Shown here: piece after piece, positions 10,031 through 18,996 of the stretch
Layout of the letters: the number at the start of each line of letters is the position of its first letter
Position numbering within the stretch: the stretch's first letter is position 1
DNA from: Gemmobacter fulvus
GTDB taxonomy: Bacteria > Pseudomonadota > Alphaproteobacteria > Rhodobacterales > Rhodobacteraceae
Length of the DNA stretch: 64,000 bases
NCBI RefSeq assembly: GCF_018798885.1
Contig: NZ_CP076361.1
Span: forward strand, 2,075,501-2,139,500
Direction of reading: 5' to 3'
Notes under the pieces: model-generated
Database searches by the model: none
Told to the model about the DNA's origin: nothing
The model's input: the letters and a program-made list of their open reading frames with translations, nothing else
Position numbers and translations under genes: made by a program

Positions 10031-10672
10031 TCAGTCCAGCCCGAGGCTTTCGGCCATGATCGCCGCCTGCGTGCGGTTGCGGGCATTCAGCTTGGTGCAG
10101 ATCGACCGCACATGCATCTTGATCGTCACCTCGCTCAGCCCCATGCGATTGGCGATTTCCTTGTTCATCAGGCCACCGCGCACGGCGCGCAGCACCTCCA
10201 GCTCGCGCGGCGACAGGCCGGAATCTCCGGCACCCGGCGGCGGGGCGGATTGAAAGCTGGCGGGCAGATACACCTCGCCCGACAGAACCAGACGGATGGC
10301 ATTGGGCAGCGATTTGGCCGAGGTGCTTTTGGGAATATACCCCGACGCGCCGCGTGCCAGCGCCTCCATCACCGTTTCACGGCGGGCGAGGCCGGAAAAC
10401 AGCACCACCGGCTTGCCCTGGTTTGCGGCCACCAGATCGGCGACGCCCTGCACACCCTTCATGCCCGGCATCGCAAAATCCAGCAGCACGATGTCGAACC
10501 CGCCCTGCGCGGCGATGGCCTGCTGTGCGGCGGCGAAACTGTCGGCGGTGGTCACGGAAAACCCGCCCTGCGCGCGCAGATGCGAGGCCACCAGATCGCG
10601 GACCAACTGGTGATCGTCTGCGATCAGCAGGTCAACCTCTGTGTCTGCCGCGCCCGTCATCTGTTCCACCAT
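10031..10672 (-). CDS. LuxR/NarL-family response regulator
   Basis: 213-residue two-component regulator. The N-terminal receiver domain has the acidic pocket DDHQLVRD and phospho-acceptor Asp in DIVLLDFAMPGMKG. The C-terminal GerE helix-turn-helix shows LSPRELEVLRAVRGGLMNKE and NRMGLSEVTIKMHVRSICTK. The start at 10672 is chosen because the receiver begins about 14 residues later; an ATG at 10660 is an alternative. It lies 277 bases downstream of the hybrid kinase on the same strand, so it may be its partner. Its DNA targets are unknown. Confidence 0.88.
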   Translation of the reverse strand: MVEQMTGAADTEVDLLIADDHQLVRDLVASHLRAQGGFSVTTADSFAAAQQAIAAQGGFDIVLLDFAMPGMKGVQGVADLVAANQGKPVVLFSGLARRETVMEALARGASGYIPKSTSAKSLPNAIRLVLSGEVYLPASFQSAPPPGAGDSGLSPRELEVLRAVRGGLMNKEIANRMGLSEVTIKMHVRSICTKLNARNRTQAAIMAESLGLD

Positions 10673-10949
10673 CACCGTGTTCTGACCGATCCTTGCCCGG
10701 CACACACCATTTATAACGCGGAACGCGGGCGGGCGATACCTCACAGCCTGCAAACCCCGCGTCAGGCCGGGCGATTCCGGCGGTGCGCCGCCCATCCTTC
10801 TGCGCGGGGCACCTATACGGATGATAGGGGGCGCTTGCCGGTCAGCGGCGGTAAGAGCAGCCGGGGCCGCATTGCGGGCCTGCCCATCTGGTTGCGCGCA
10901 TTCCGCCTCTCGCGCGTGCCAGACGCCCGGAGCCTGGCTCCGGGCGGGG

Positions 10950-13511
10950 CTACTGGAGCAGGCAGCGCGGCAAGGCGCTGCGCAGCGCCGCCCATTCCGC
11001 CGCAAACACCGCGTGATGCGCCGCCAGCGCCGTGGCATCCGCATTGCGCGCCGCCCGCTCCACCGCCACCAGCCGCCGTGTCAGCGCCACCGCCCCCAGA
11101 ACGGCTGCGGCACCCTGAAGCCGGTGCGCCGCCTCGGCCAGTTGCGCTGATTGCACCGCGGGGGCTGTCAGCTGGGCCTGAAAGGCATCGCCCTCGTCCA
11201 GAAAGCGGGAGAGCGCCTGTTGCCGCGCCTCGGGCGACAGCAAGTCGCGCAGCTCCTGCACCACCTGCGCGTCGATCCCGGATTCGGCGGCGGGTGGCAG
11301 CGGGCCAGACAGAACCTGCGTCAGCGCGGCAAAGGTCAGGGGTTTGCGCAGAACTTCGGGCAGGCCGCCGGCCTCGAAGCGGCGCAGCTCTTCGGGCAGG
11401 CCATGCGCGGTCAGCCCGACGATGCGCGCATCCGCCGAGGCGCCGCTGGCGCGGATCGCCTGAGTCGCGGTCAGACCGTCGATCACCGGCATGCTGATGT
11501 CCATCAGGATCAGATCGAAGGCCTGCTGCCGCGCAAGGGTGATGGCGCGCGCGCCATCCTCGGCCTCTGTCACCTGCTGGCCCAGATGTTCCAGCATTTC
11601 GCGCACCACGATGCGGTTCGTTGCATTGTCTTCCACGATCAGCACCTTGTGGCGGGGGAGGCTGGCATCGGCCTGCGGATCGGGCAGGGGCTGGTCGGTA
11701 TCGACATCCTGCGCCGCACGCTGCATCGGGGCGGTGAACCAGAAGCGGCTGCCGGCACCCGGCGTGCTGCTGACCCCGATCTCGCCGCCCATATGTTCCA
11801 CCGCCCGTTGCGCGATACCCAGCCCCAGCCCGGTGCCTTCGACGGCCCGGTCATAGCCGCTGTCCAGCGTTTCAAACGCGTCAAAGATGCGGTGCAGCTT
11901 GTCTTGCGCAATGCCGATGCCGGTATCCGAAACCTCGACCCGGACCAGAAGCCGATTGCCAACGTCGGGAAGCAGCGTCGCGCGGATGGCAATCGTGCCG
12001 TCATGGGTGAATTTTGCGGCATTGCCGACAAGGTTCAGCAAGGTGCGCAGAAAGATGCGCCGCATCCCCGACACCTCTGCCATCGCCTCGGGTGGCAGAT
12101 CCAGGGTGATGCGGTTGCCCTGTTTCTGCGCCAGCGGCATTGCCTGTTCGGCAAGATCGGCAATCACCCGCGTCAGGTTGAACGCGGACGGGCTTTCGAT
12201 CAGCACATCCCCGTTCAGCCGCGCCAGCTCCAGCACGTCATTGATCTGATCCAGCGCCAGTTGCGCCGCACTTTCGGCAATCGACAGGAAGCGCGCCTGT
12301 TTCGCGCTGAGCTTGGTGGTTTCGCGCAGAATGTCCAAAGCGGCGATCACGCCGTTCAGCGGGGTGCGCATTTCATGGCTCATCACCGCCAGAAAGCGCG
12401 CTTTGGTATCGGCGGCCTCGACGGCGGCATCGCGGGCCTCGCGCAGGCTCGCCTCGAAGCGGACCTGTTCGGAAATGTCGCGGATGAAGGCGAAGAACAC
12501 CGGAATGCCATCGCTGTCGCGGTCTGTCGCCAGCGCGAGTTCGATCGGAAAGGCGGTGCCGTCGCGCCGGACCGAGGTCAGCACCACCCGGCCTTGCGGT
12601 GCCTCTCCGGCCAGACCGCCGCCCAGAAAATCGCGCAGCTTCTGGGTTTGCGGGTCGCTCAGATGGCCGGGCAGCAGCACTTTGGCAAAATCGGCGGCCA
12701 CCATCTCGTCGCGGCTATACCCGAAGATGGCCTCTGCCGCCGGGTTGAAGGTAACAATGCGGCCATCGGCCCGCGCCAGAATCACCCCGTCGAGCGAGGC
12801 ACTGAGGGTTTTTTCCAGATTGGAGCGGACCCGCTCTGCCTCCTGGCTGCGCCGCTGCAACTGTTGCGACAGGCGCAGCATCAGCCATGTGGTGCCCAGC
12901 AGCAGCCCGATCAGGGCCAGCGCCACCGTTGCAAAGCGCGCGAGCATGCCGCGCAGCGCCTCGCGGTCATGGGCATTGCCCTCGACCAGCAGCGACAGCG
13001 ATGACACGGTGAAATCGCGCATGGGCCGGTGCATCCGCGCCAACTGCCCGGACATTGCAGGCAGCGCCACCCACAGTGCCGCATCCGGCACATCGACCAT
13101 GGCGCGCAGGATCTGCGTCTGTGCCTGCACCGTCTGCCAATCGGCATTGGTCTGCTGCACGTTCAGCCTGCCGGGGCGGCTGATGAAACCCTCGATCACG
13201 CTGACCCGGCTGAAATACACGTCGAAGGCCTGCCGCACCGGGCCCAGGCCGGAGCTGTGAACCGGCCCATAACGCGCGGCATCAATGGCCCGGCTGAGTT
13301 TCAGCAACTCCACCTCGATCTGCGCGATCAACCAGGTGGTATTGTCGGATTGCGCGATGCGGGCATCATCAAGCTTGCTGCTGACCCGGTAGGCGCTGAT
13401 CGTCAGCAAGCCAAGGCCCAGCAGCACCACGATCAGCAGCGGCCACAGCTTCGGCACCAGCCGCAGCAAGGCACCGCCCGGCAGATCCGGCAACGGGTTG
13501 CCCCGCCTCAC
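10950..13511 (-). CDS. Hybrid sensor histidine kinase with PAS, receiver and HPt domains
   Basis: 853-residue membrane kinase. In order: TM helix near residues 20-42, a periplasmic sensor of about 150 residues, TM helix near 190-212, PAS (DGVILARADGRIVTFNPAAE), HisKA with VMSHEMRTPLNGV (phospho-His about 379), HATPase with GTGLGLGI, a receiver with LILMDISMPVIDG (Asp about 671) and a C-terminal HPt-like domain with AAHRLQGAAA (His about 796). This is a full phosphorelay of the ArcB/BvgS type. It starts at a GTG overlapping the stop of the upstream molybdopterin-fold gene. The signal is unknown. Confidence 0.92.
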   Translation of the reverse strand: MRRGNPLPDLPGGALLRLVPKLWPLLIVVLLGLGLLTISAYRVSSKLDDARIAQSDNTTWLIAQIEVELLKLSRAIDAARYGPVHSSGLGPVRQAFDVYFSRVSVIEGFISRPGRLNVQQTNADWQTVQAQTQILRAMVDVPDAALWVALPAMSGQLARMHRPMRDFTVSSLSLLVEGNAHDREALRGMLARFATVALALIGLLLGTTWLMLRLSQQLQRRSQEAERVRSNLEKTLSASLDGVILARADGRIVTFNPAAEAIFGYSRDEMVAADFAKVLLPGHLSDPQTQKLRDFLGGGLAGEAPQGRVVLTSVRRDGTAFPIELALATDRDSDGIPVFFAFIRDISEQVRFEASLREARDAAVEAADTKARFLAVMSHEMRTPLNGVIAALDILRETTKLSAKQARFLSIAESAAQLALDQINDVLELARLNGDVLIESPSAFNLTRVIADLAEQAMPLAQKQGNRITLDLPPEAMAEVSGMRRIFLRTLLNLVGNAAKFTHDGTIAIRATLLPDVGNRLLVRVEVSDTGIGIAQDKLHRIFDAFETLDSGYDRAVEGTGLGLGIAQRAVEHMGGEIGVSSTPGAGSRFWFTAPMQRAAQDVDTDQPLPDPQADASLPRHKVLIVEDNATNRIVVREMLEHLGQQVTEAEDGARAITLARQQAFDLILMDISMPVIDGLTATQAIRASGASADARIVGLTAHGLPEELRRFEAGGLPEVLRKPLTFAALTQVLSGPLPPAAESGIDAQVVQELRDLLSPEARQQALSRFLDEGDAFQAQLTAPAVQSAQLAEAAHRLQGAAAVLGAVALTRRLVAVERAARNADATALAAHHAVFAAEWAALRSALPRCLLQ

Positions 13512-14035
13512 GGATGGATCGCCGCGACGGCGATCAACTGCCAGACGCTGGCGGCAAAGATCGTCTCATCCTGAAACGCCCGGTTCGTATCGAATGGATA
13601 GACCAGCCAGAGCGGCCCATTGTCGCGCACGCCGAAGGTGGCCCCATCCTTGCGGGTGGCGATGATCGGGTGTTGCGGGCCCAATTCCTCGACCACCAGT
13701 GTCACGGCGTAATCATTCAGCGCCATCAGCTCCACCGGCCCGGTGGTGATGCCGGCCTCTTGCAGCACAGCGCGCAGTGGTGGGCCGGAAAAGGTGATCG
13801 GGCCATCGGTCCACAGGGTTGTGGTGGTGAAGCTGATTTGTGGCATGGCATCCAGCGTCGTCAGGTCAAACGCATGGCGTGCCCCGCTGGTATCGGTGAC
13901 GGTCAGCAGCACGACGCCCTCGGCTTCGGATCTTGCTGGCCCCAGCAGGGCCGAAGCCAGCAGTCCGGCGGCAAGGCAGCCCCGCCAGACCGGGCTGCCG
14001 GGCCATCCCGACGAAACGTTCGCTCCACACACCAT
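13508..14035 (-). CDS. Secreted molybdopterin-oxidoreductase-fold protein coupled to the kinase
   Basis: 175-residue protein with a signal peptide (hydrophobic GCLAAGLLASALLG) and a fold resembling the oxidoreductase molybdopterin-binding domain (segments LTTLDAMPQISFTTTTLW, PPLRAVLQEAG, GPLWLVYPFD). No cofactor-ligating cysteine is evident, so it may not be an enzyme. The start at 14035 is supported by GGGGAG five bases upstream; a longer in-frame start exists at 14083. The stop overlaps the GTG of the hybrid kinase, suggesting that it works with the sensor, perhaps as a periplasmic ligand-binding partner. That role is inference. Confidence 0.7.
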   Translation of the reverse strand: MVCGANVSSGWPGSPVWRGCLAAGLLASALLGPARSEAEGVVLLTVTDTSGARHAFDLTTLDAMPQISFTTTTLWTDGPITFSGPPLRAVLQEAGITTGPVELMALNDYAVTLVVEELGPQHPIIATRKDGATFGVRDNGPLWLVYPFDTNRAFQDETIFAASVWQLIAVAAIHP

Positions 14036-14114
14036 GTCAACTCCCCGAACACCACGGGAACCGACTATAGACGCCACAACCACAAGGAAAACACTATCTT
14101 ATGGACAGGTCCCG

Positions 14115-16148
14115 TCAGATATCCTTCATCAGACGCAGCGCATCATAGATGGCGGCATGGGTGTTGCGACTTTCTACCGCATCCCCGATCCGGTAAAGCC
14201 GGAACCCGGCAGGCCCACCCGCAAGCGTTTGCGGCCGGCCCGCAATCAGCGCGTCATAATCGACTGCGCCCAGATTCTCGGATTGCGGTTTCAGCTCGAA
14301 ATAGATCTCGGCCAGGGGCTGTGTGCCATGATTGACCACCACCTGATCGAAGTGGCGCTCCTTGGTGACATCCATGTAATCCGACCCGATCACCGCGCGC
14401 AGCCGGTTGCCATCGCGCAGCACCGATTGCAGGCGGTAGGTGACGGTAAAGGTGACGGCCTTATCCTGAAGCGCGCGCATATAGGGCACAAGGTTCATGC
14501 CCATCACCTCGGGGGCAAAGCTGCGGTCGGGGGTCATCACCTCGACCGTGGCGCCGCTTTCGGCCAGCAGTTGTGCGGCTTGCATCGCCGTATGGTCGCC
14601 CGCATCATCATAGAGCAGAACCTGCGTGCCGGGTTTCACATCGCCGGCCAGAATGTCCCATGCCGACACCGTCAGGTCATTGCCTGCCGCCAGCACATCC
14701 TTTTCCGGCAGGCCGCCCGAGGCGATGATGACCACCTCGGGTTGCTCTGCTAGCACATCTGCCGCTTCGGCAAAGGTGTTGAAGCGGAACTCCACCCCGC
14801 GCGCGGCACATTGCGCCACGCGCCAGTCGATGATGCCGATCATTTCGGCCCGGCGTTTGGTCTGCGCCGTCAGCCGCACCTGCCCGCCGGGCTGGTCTGC
14901 CGCCTCGAACACCACAACGCGGTGGCCACGTTCCGCCGCCACGCGGGCGGCCTCCAGCCCGGCCGGGCCTGCGCCGACAATCACCACCTTTTTCGGCTGG
15001 GCGGCGGGCGTGATGTCATGCGGCATGGTTTCTTCGCGGCCGGTGGCCGCGTTGTGGATGCACAGCGCCATGCCGCCCTGATAGATCCGGTCGAGGCAAT
15101 AGGTGGCGCCGACACAGGGGCGGATGTCATCCTCGCGCCCTTCGATGATTTTGCGCACGATATGCGGATCGGCCATATGCGCCCGTGTCATGCCGACCAT
15201 ATCCAACTGGCCCGAGGCCACCGCGTGCCGCGCCGTTGCCACATCGGGGATGCGCGCGGCGTGGAAGGTGGGCAGGCCAACCTCGTGGCGGATGCGCCCG
15301 GCAAAATCCAGATGTGGCGCTGACCGCATCCCCTGCACCGGGATCACATCCGTCAGCGCCGCATCGGTGTGGATGCGCCCGCGAATGATATTGACGAAAT
15401 CCACCAGATCCGAGGCCTTGAAACGCCGCGCCATTTCCACGCCTTCGGCCTCGGGGATGCCGCCCGCCGCGACCTCATCCGCCGTATAACGCACTCCCAG
15501 CAGGAAGCGTGCGCCCACCCGCTTGCGGCAGGCTTCCAGCACGTCCATGGCAAAGCGGATGCGGTTGTCGAAGCTGCCGCCATAGGGATTGGCCAAAGTA
15601 TTGGTCAGCGGGCTGACGAATTGGTCCATCAGGTGGCCGTAACATTCGAACTCCACCCCATCGAGCCCCGCCCTCGCCATGCGTTCGGCGGCATCGGCAT
15701 AGTCTTCGATGATGCGGGCGATATCCCAGTCTTCGATGATCTTCGGAAAAGCCCGGTGCGAGGGTTCGCGCGACGGGCCGGGGGCCACCACCGGCAGCCA
15801 ATCGGCCTTGTCCCATCGGGTGCGGCGGCCCAGATGCGTCAACTGGATCATCACGGCGGCCCCGGCCTCGTGGCAATCATCGGTCAGCCGTTTCATCCAG
15901 CCGACCACCTCGTCCTTATACGCCAGCACATTGTTGAACACCGGCGGGCTGTCGCGCGACACGGCGGCCGACCCTGCCGTCATGGTCAGCGCCACGCCCG
16001 CCTTTGCCCGCTCCAGATGATACAGCCGATACCGATCCTTCGGCATCCCGTCCTCGGGATAGGCCGGTTCATGGCTGGTGGTCATGATCCGGTTGCGCAG
16101 GGTCAGGTGCTTGAGCTGATAGGGCTGAAGAAGCGGATCGGTCGACAT
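14115..16148 (-). CDS. NADH:flavin oxidoreductase, N-methylproline demethylase (StcD)-like
   Basis: 677-residue two-part flavoprotein. The N-terminal OYE-type FMN barrel (LLQPYQLKHLTLRNRIMTTS) is followed by an iron-sulfur motif (CVGATYCLDRIYQGGMALC, cysteines spaced for a 4Fe-4S cluster) and a FAD/NAD(P) domain with VVIVGAGPAGLEAARVAAE. This is the trimethylamine dehydrogenase/2,4-dienoyl-CoA reductase layout. The N-terminal sequence resembles proteins annotated as N-methylproline demethylase in stachydrine breakdown. The start at 16148 has GGAGG upstream. It is divergent from a TetR gene with a palindrome between them. The family is firm, the substrate less so. Confidence 0.8.
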   Translation of the reverse strand: MSTDPLLQPYQLKHLTLRNRIMTTSHEPAYPEDGMPKDRYRLYHLERAKAGVALTMTAGSAAVSRDSPPVFNNVLAYKDEVVGWMKRLTDDCHEAGAAVMIQLTHLGRRTRWDKADWLPVVAPGPSREPSHRAFPKIIEDWDIARIIEDYADAAERMARAGLDGVEFECYGHLMDQFVSPLTNTLANPYGGSFDNRIRFAMDVLEACRKRVGARFLLGVRYTADEVAAGGIPEAEGVEMARRFKASDLVDFVNIIRGRIHTDAALTDVIPVQGMRSAPHLDFAGRIRHEVGLPTFHAARIPDVATARHAVASGQLDMVGMTRAHMADPHIVRKIIEGREDDIRPCVGATYCLDRIYQGGMALCIHNAATGREETMPHDITPAAQPKKVVIVGAGPAGLEAARVAAERGHRVVVFEAADQPGGQVRLTAQTKRRAEMIGIIDWRVAQCAARGVEFRFNTFAEAADVLAEQPEVVIIASGGLPEKDVLAAGNDLTVSAWDILAGDVKPGTQVLLYDDAGDHTAMQAAQLLAESGATVEVMTPDRSFAPEVMGMNLVPYMRALQDKAVTFTVTYRLQSVLRDGNRLRAVIGSDYMDVTKERHFDQVVVNHGTQPLAEIYFELKPQSENLGAVDYDALIAGRPQTLAGGPAGFRLYRIGDAVESRNTHAAIYDALRLMKDI

Positions 16149-16212
16149 GGGCAGCGGGCCTCCGGCTGGCGTTTGGACAAGGCTAGCCGCAGCGTGCGAG
16201 TCTGGAAAGCAG

Positions 16213-16236
16213 AAATTCGACACTCATGTCGAATTT
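16213..16236. promoter_or_regulatory. Perfect palindrome between divergent flavoprotein and TetR genes (probable TetR operator)
   Basis: Arms AAATTCGACA (16213-16222) and TGTCGAATTT (16227-16236) are exact reverse complements around a 4-base spacer. The 145-bp intergenic gap serves both promoters, so a repressor bound here could control both genes. The size and symmetry fit a TetR-family operator. Confidence 0.7.
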
Positions 16237-16293
16237 AAAAAACAAGACTGTCAATTTTCTTGCTGCGCCGGGCGCAGATGCTATCCTGACGCC

Positions 16294-16908
16294 ATGAATG
16301 ATGTTCCTGACCGTGGCTGGCGCGGCTCTGCCGATCTGTGGCTTGATGCCGCCCATGCCCTGCTGCTGGAAGGCGGGGTCGAGGCGGTGAAAGTCGCGCC
16401 GCTTGCTGCGCGGCTCAATCTGTCGCGCACCAGCTTTTACCACCATTTTGCGGATCGGGATGCGCTGCTGGCAGCGCTGATCGCCCGCTGGCAGGCGCAG
16501 AACACCGCCAATCTGGTGGCGCGTTGCGAAGCCTATGCCGAAACCATTGCCGAAGCGGTGCTGAATGTCTTTGATTGCTGGATCGACGTCCGGCTGTTTG
16601 ACAGCGCAATGGATTTTGCCATCCGCAACTGGGCGCTGACCGCGCCGGATCTGGCGGACCTGTTGCAACAGACCGATCAGGTGCGTCTGGCTGCACTTTC
16701 CGCCCTGTTCCGCCGCTTCGGCTATGACGAGGCGCAGGCCGATACGCGGGCGCGGGTGATCTATCTGACGCAGGTCGGCTATATTTCGATGCGCAGCGCC
16801 GAAAGCCTTGAGGTGCGGCTGAAACGGATTCCGGCCTATGTGATGGCCTTTACCGGAACGGCGGCGACCGATCAGGAAATGGCGCGCTTTTCGGCGCGCC
16901 ATCTGTAA
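16294..16908 (+). CDS. TetR/AcrR-family transcriptional regulator
   Basis: 204-residue regulator. The N-terminal helix-turn-helix (ALLLEGGVEAVKVAPLAARL, then NLSRTSFYHHFADRDALLAA) is classical TetR; the C-terminal ligand domain is not assignable. The start ATG at 16294 lies about 58 bases after the intergenic palindrome. It is transcribed away from the flavoprotein gene, the usual layout of a local repressor and its target. Confidence 0.87.
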   Translation: MNDVPDRGWRGSADLWLDAAHALLLEGGVEAVKVAPLAARLNLSRTSFYHHFADRDALLAALIARWQAQNTANLVARCEAYAETIAEAVLNVFDCWIDVRLFDSAMDFAIRNWALTAPDLADLLQQTDQVRLAALSALFRRFGYDEAQADTRARVIYLTQVGYISMRSAESLEVRLKRIPAYVMAFTGTAATDQEMARFSARHL

Positions 16909-16911
16909 GCC

Positions 16912-17958
16912 TCAGGCGGCAACCCGGCGGCAGCCCTGCTGCAAGATGCGCTCTGCCAGCGCATCCGCCGCGACATTGGTGGGGATCTGCGCCTGATGCG
17001 CATGGTCCAGCACCTCGCGCGTTGTGCGCAGGATCACGGCGGCCCGCTCCATCCGCTGCGGCATGGTCAGGGTTTCACCGGGCAGCGGAATACCCAGAAC
17101 GCCGCCCGCATTCACCACATAATCCGGGCAATAGAGCACGCCACGCGCGTGAAGGCGGGCGCCATCCTCGGGGGTTGCCAGCTGATTGTTGGCGGCCCCC
17201 GCAATCATGCGCGCGCCCAGCTCCGGGATCGTATCGGCATTCAGACCGGCTCCCAGCGCACAGGGCGCGAACACGGTGGCAGGCACGCGATGCGCGGTGC
17301 CAACCGCCACCGCCTCGGCCCCGAACCGTGCCACGGCCTCGGCCACGCGGCTGGCCGAGGTGTCGGACACGATCAGCTTGGCGCCCGCCTGATGCAGCCG
17401 CTCTGCCAGATCCATGCCCACTTTGCCCAACCCCTCCAGCGCCACGACGATGCCTGACAGCGGCAGGCCCAGCACCTGCAAACCCACCTGAATGCCGTAA
17501 AACACCCCCAGTGCCGTCACTGGCGAGGGGTTGTCCTCCGGGCCGAACCCCATGTTGCGCACATGCCGGGTGCGGCTGGCGATTTCGGCCATGTCCTGCG
17601 GCGCGGTGTTGGAATCCTCGGCGGTGATATAGGCCCCGCCCAAGCGTTCGACAAAATCGCCAAAGGCCCGCATCAGCGCGGGCGTTTTGTCGCGCAGCGG
17701 ATCGCCGATGATCACCGATTTGCCACCGCCCAGCGGCAGCCCCGCCAGCGCGTTCTTGTAGGACATGCCGCGCGACAGACGCAGCACATCAGTCAGCGCC
17801 TCGGCCTCGCTGGCATAGGGCAACATGCGGCAGCCGCCGAGTGCAGGCCCGAGCCGGGTATCATGCACGGCAATGATCGCCCGCAGACCGGAGGCGGCAT
17901 CGCGGCAGAAGGCGACGGTTTCATGCGTGTCGAATTCGATATGGTCCAGAACAGCCAT
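16912..17958 (-). CDS. Leucine dehydrogenase (Glu/Leu/Phe/Val dehydrogenase family)
   Basis: 348-residue NAD-dependent amino-acid dehydrogenase that deaminates branched-chain amino acids to 2-oxo acids. The catalytic-lysine loop GLPLGGGKSVIIGDP and the early substrate-binding LGPALGGCRMLPY are present, with a Rossmann segment GIVVALEGLGKVGMDLAERL. The length fits leucine/phenylalanine/valine dehydrogenases and is shorter than glutamate dehydrogenases. It is divergent from an Lrp-type gene that probably controls it. Leu versus Phe or Val preference cannot be settled by reading. Confidence 0.85.
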   Translation of the reverse strand: MAVLDHIEFDTHETVAFCRDAASGLRAIIAVHDTRLGPALGGCRMLPYASEAEALTDVLRLSRGMSYKNALAGLPLGGGKSVIIGDPLRDKTPALMRAFGDFVERLGGAYITAEDSNTAPQDMAEIASRTRHVRNMGFGPEDNPSPVTALGVFYGIQVGLQVLGLPLSGIVVALEGLGKVGMDLAERLHQAGAKLIVSDTSASRVAEAVARFGAEAVAVGTAHRVPATVFAPCALGAGLNADTIPELGARMIAGAANNQLATPEDGARLHARGVLYCPDYVVNAGGVLGIPLPGETLTMPQRMERAAVILRTTREVLDHAHQAQIPTNVAADALAERILQQGCRRVAA

Positions 17959-18064
17959 GTGTTTTCCCTGTCGTTTCCCCGTCGATCACGGGGATGGCCA
18001 GAGCCTAGGCGCTGTGGCAGAGAACGGCGTTGTCATTGCGCGGGGCGAAACCTAGTCTTGCGAT

Positions 18065-18104
18065 GATCCTGTCCGGCAAAAGCCGCAGGTCGCAGGACAG
18101 GATC
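18065..18104. promoter_or_regulatory. Inverted repeat upstream of the Lrp gene
   Basis: GATCCTGTCC (18065-18074) and GGACAGGATC (18095-18104) are exact reverse complements with 20 bases between them, so the half-site centres are 30 bp apart (near three helical turns). The repeat sits between leucine dehydrogenase and the Lrp gene and is a candidate for autoregulation or cross-regulation. Confidence 0.5.
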
Positions 18105-18134
18105 GCCGGTTTGGCGCAACAGGGGGGGGCCAAC

Positions 18135-18587
18135 ATGGATGACTTCGACAAACGCATCCTCCGGGTCATCCAGAGCCAGCCGGATCTGACGATCCGCGAG
18201 ATCGGGGCCGCCGTCGGCCTCAGCCACAGCCCGTGCTGGAAGCGGCTGCAAGCCTTGCAGGCGCGCGGCATCCTGCGCGGCAAGGCCTATGTGCTGGACC
18301 GCGAGGCGCTGGGCCTCGACGTGCGCGCCTGGTGCATCGTCAAGCTGAAAAGCCATTCCAATGATGCGCTGGCACAGTTCGAACGCGCTGCCCGTGCGAT
18401 GCCAGAGGTGATCAGCTGCGCGATCCTGTCGGGCGATGACGATTACATGCTGGAAATCGTCACCCGCAATCTGCGCTCGTTCGAGGTGCTGATCAAGGAC
18501 AGCCTTGTGCGCCTGCCCGGCGTGGCGCAGGTCACGTCACGGATCGCGCTGCGCGAGGTGAAATCCAACGGCCCGCTGCCGCTGTAG
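18135..18587 (+). CDS. Lrp/AsnC-family regulator
   Basis: 150-residue regulator with an N-terminal winged helix (DDFDKRILRVIQSQPDLTIR, then VGLSHSPCWKRLQALQARGI) and a C-terminal RAM/AsnC effector domain (SGDDDYMLEIVTRNLRSFE). The ATG at 18135 follows a G-rich stretch; longer in-frame reading would extend through the intergenic operator region. Divergence from leucine dehydrogenase makes that gene its likely target, with a branched-chain amino acid as effector. Confidence 0.88.
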   Translation: MDDFDKRILRVIQSQPDLTIREIGAAVGLSHSPCWKRLQALQARGILRGKAYVLDREALGLDVRAWCIVKLKSHSNDALAQFERAARAMPEVISCAILSGDDDYMLEIVTRNLRSFEVLIKDSLVRLPGVAQVTSRIALREVKSNGPLPL

Positions 18588-18699
18588 CGGTGGTCTTTCA
18601 GGCAGATCCCTGACCCCTCCACAACGCGCAAGCCGGATTTGTGAAAGAACAAAGACGTCCGACTTGGCAACGCCGCCCGCACCGATTAGGAAGCGAGGT

Positions 18700-18789
18700 G
18701 GAGCAGTGGTCGAGTGGTCTAAGGCAACCGACTTGAAATCGGTCGGGCCAGAGATGGTCCCGTGGGTTCGAATCCCACCTGCTCCGCCA
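18700..18789 (+). tRNA. tRNA-Ser (anticodon TGA)
   Basis: 90-base gene. Acceptor arms GGAGCAG and CTGCTCC pair, CCA is encoded, the anticodon stem-loop ACCGA-CTTGAAA-TCGGT carries TGA, a long class II variable arm follows, and the T-loop GGTTCGAATCCC is standard. Its 3' end is the integration site of the element to the right. Confidence 0.95.
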
Positions 18790-18790
18790 C
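18775..18790 (+). repeat. attL, 3' end of tRNA-Ser
   Basis: The 16 bases CCACCTGCTCCGCCAC recur exactly at 28900-28915 and mismatch on both sides. Integration into a tRNA 3' end restores the tRNA, the usual behaviour of P4-type integrases. Confidence 0.85.
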
Positions 18791-18915
18791 ATACCATTGA
18801 AATTATTAGGAATTTTGGATTTCTATGGCACAACCCGCCAAAGAACCCACCATTATTTTTGCGCTTGGGTGCGAAGTCATGCAACAAGCATGTGTGGCGT
18901 TGGTGTCACTGTAGC

Positions 18916-18953
18916 CGGACAAAAATATGAGTACAAACGGACAAAAATATGAG
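18916..18953 (+). repeat. Direct repeat pair near attL, possible integrase/excisionase arm sites
   Basis: CGGACAAAAATATGAG occurs at 18916-18931 and 18938-18953, exactly 22 bp apart (two helical turns), about 125 bp inside attL. The rest of the 18790-18996 gap is AT-rich and shows no gene. Confidence 0.5.
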
Positions 18954-18996
18954 CACATGAGCTATGCTAGCGGCGCATAGCTCGAGCGGCGATAGC

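Noticed and set aside
11151-13004. 617-residue plus-strand frame
   Set aside because: Shadow of the hybrid histidine kinase, whose domains account for the whole stretch.
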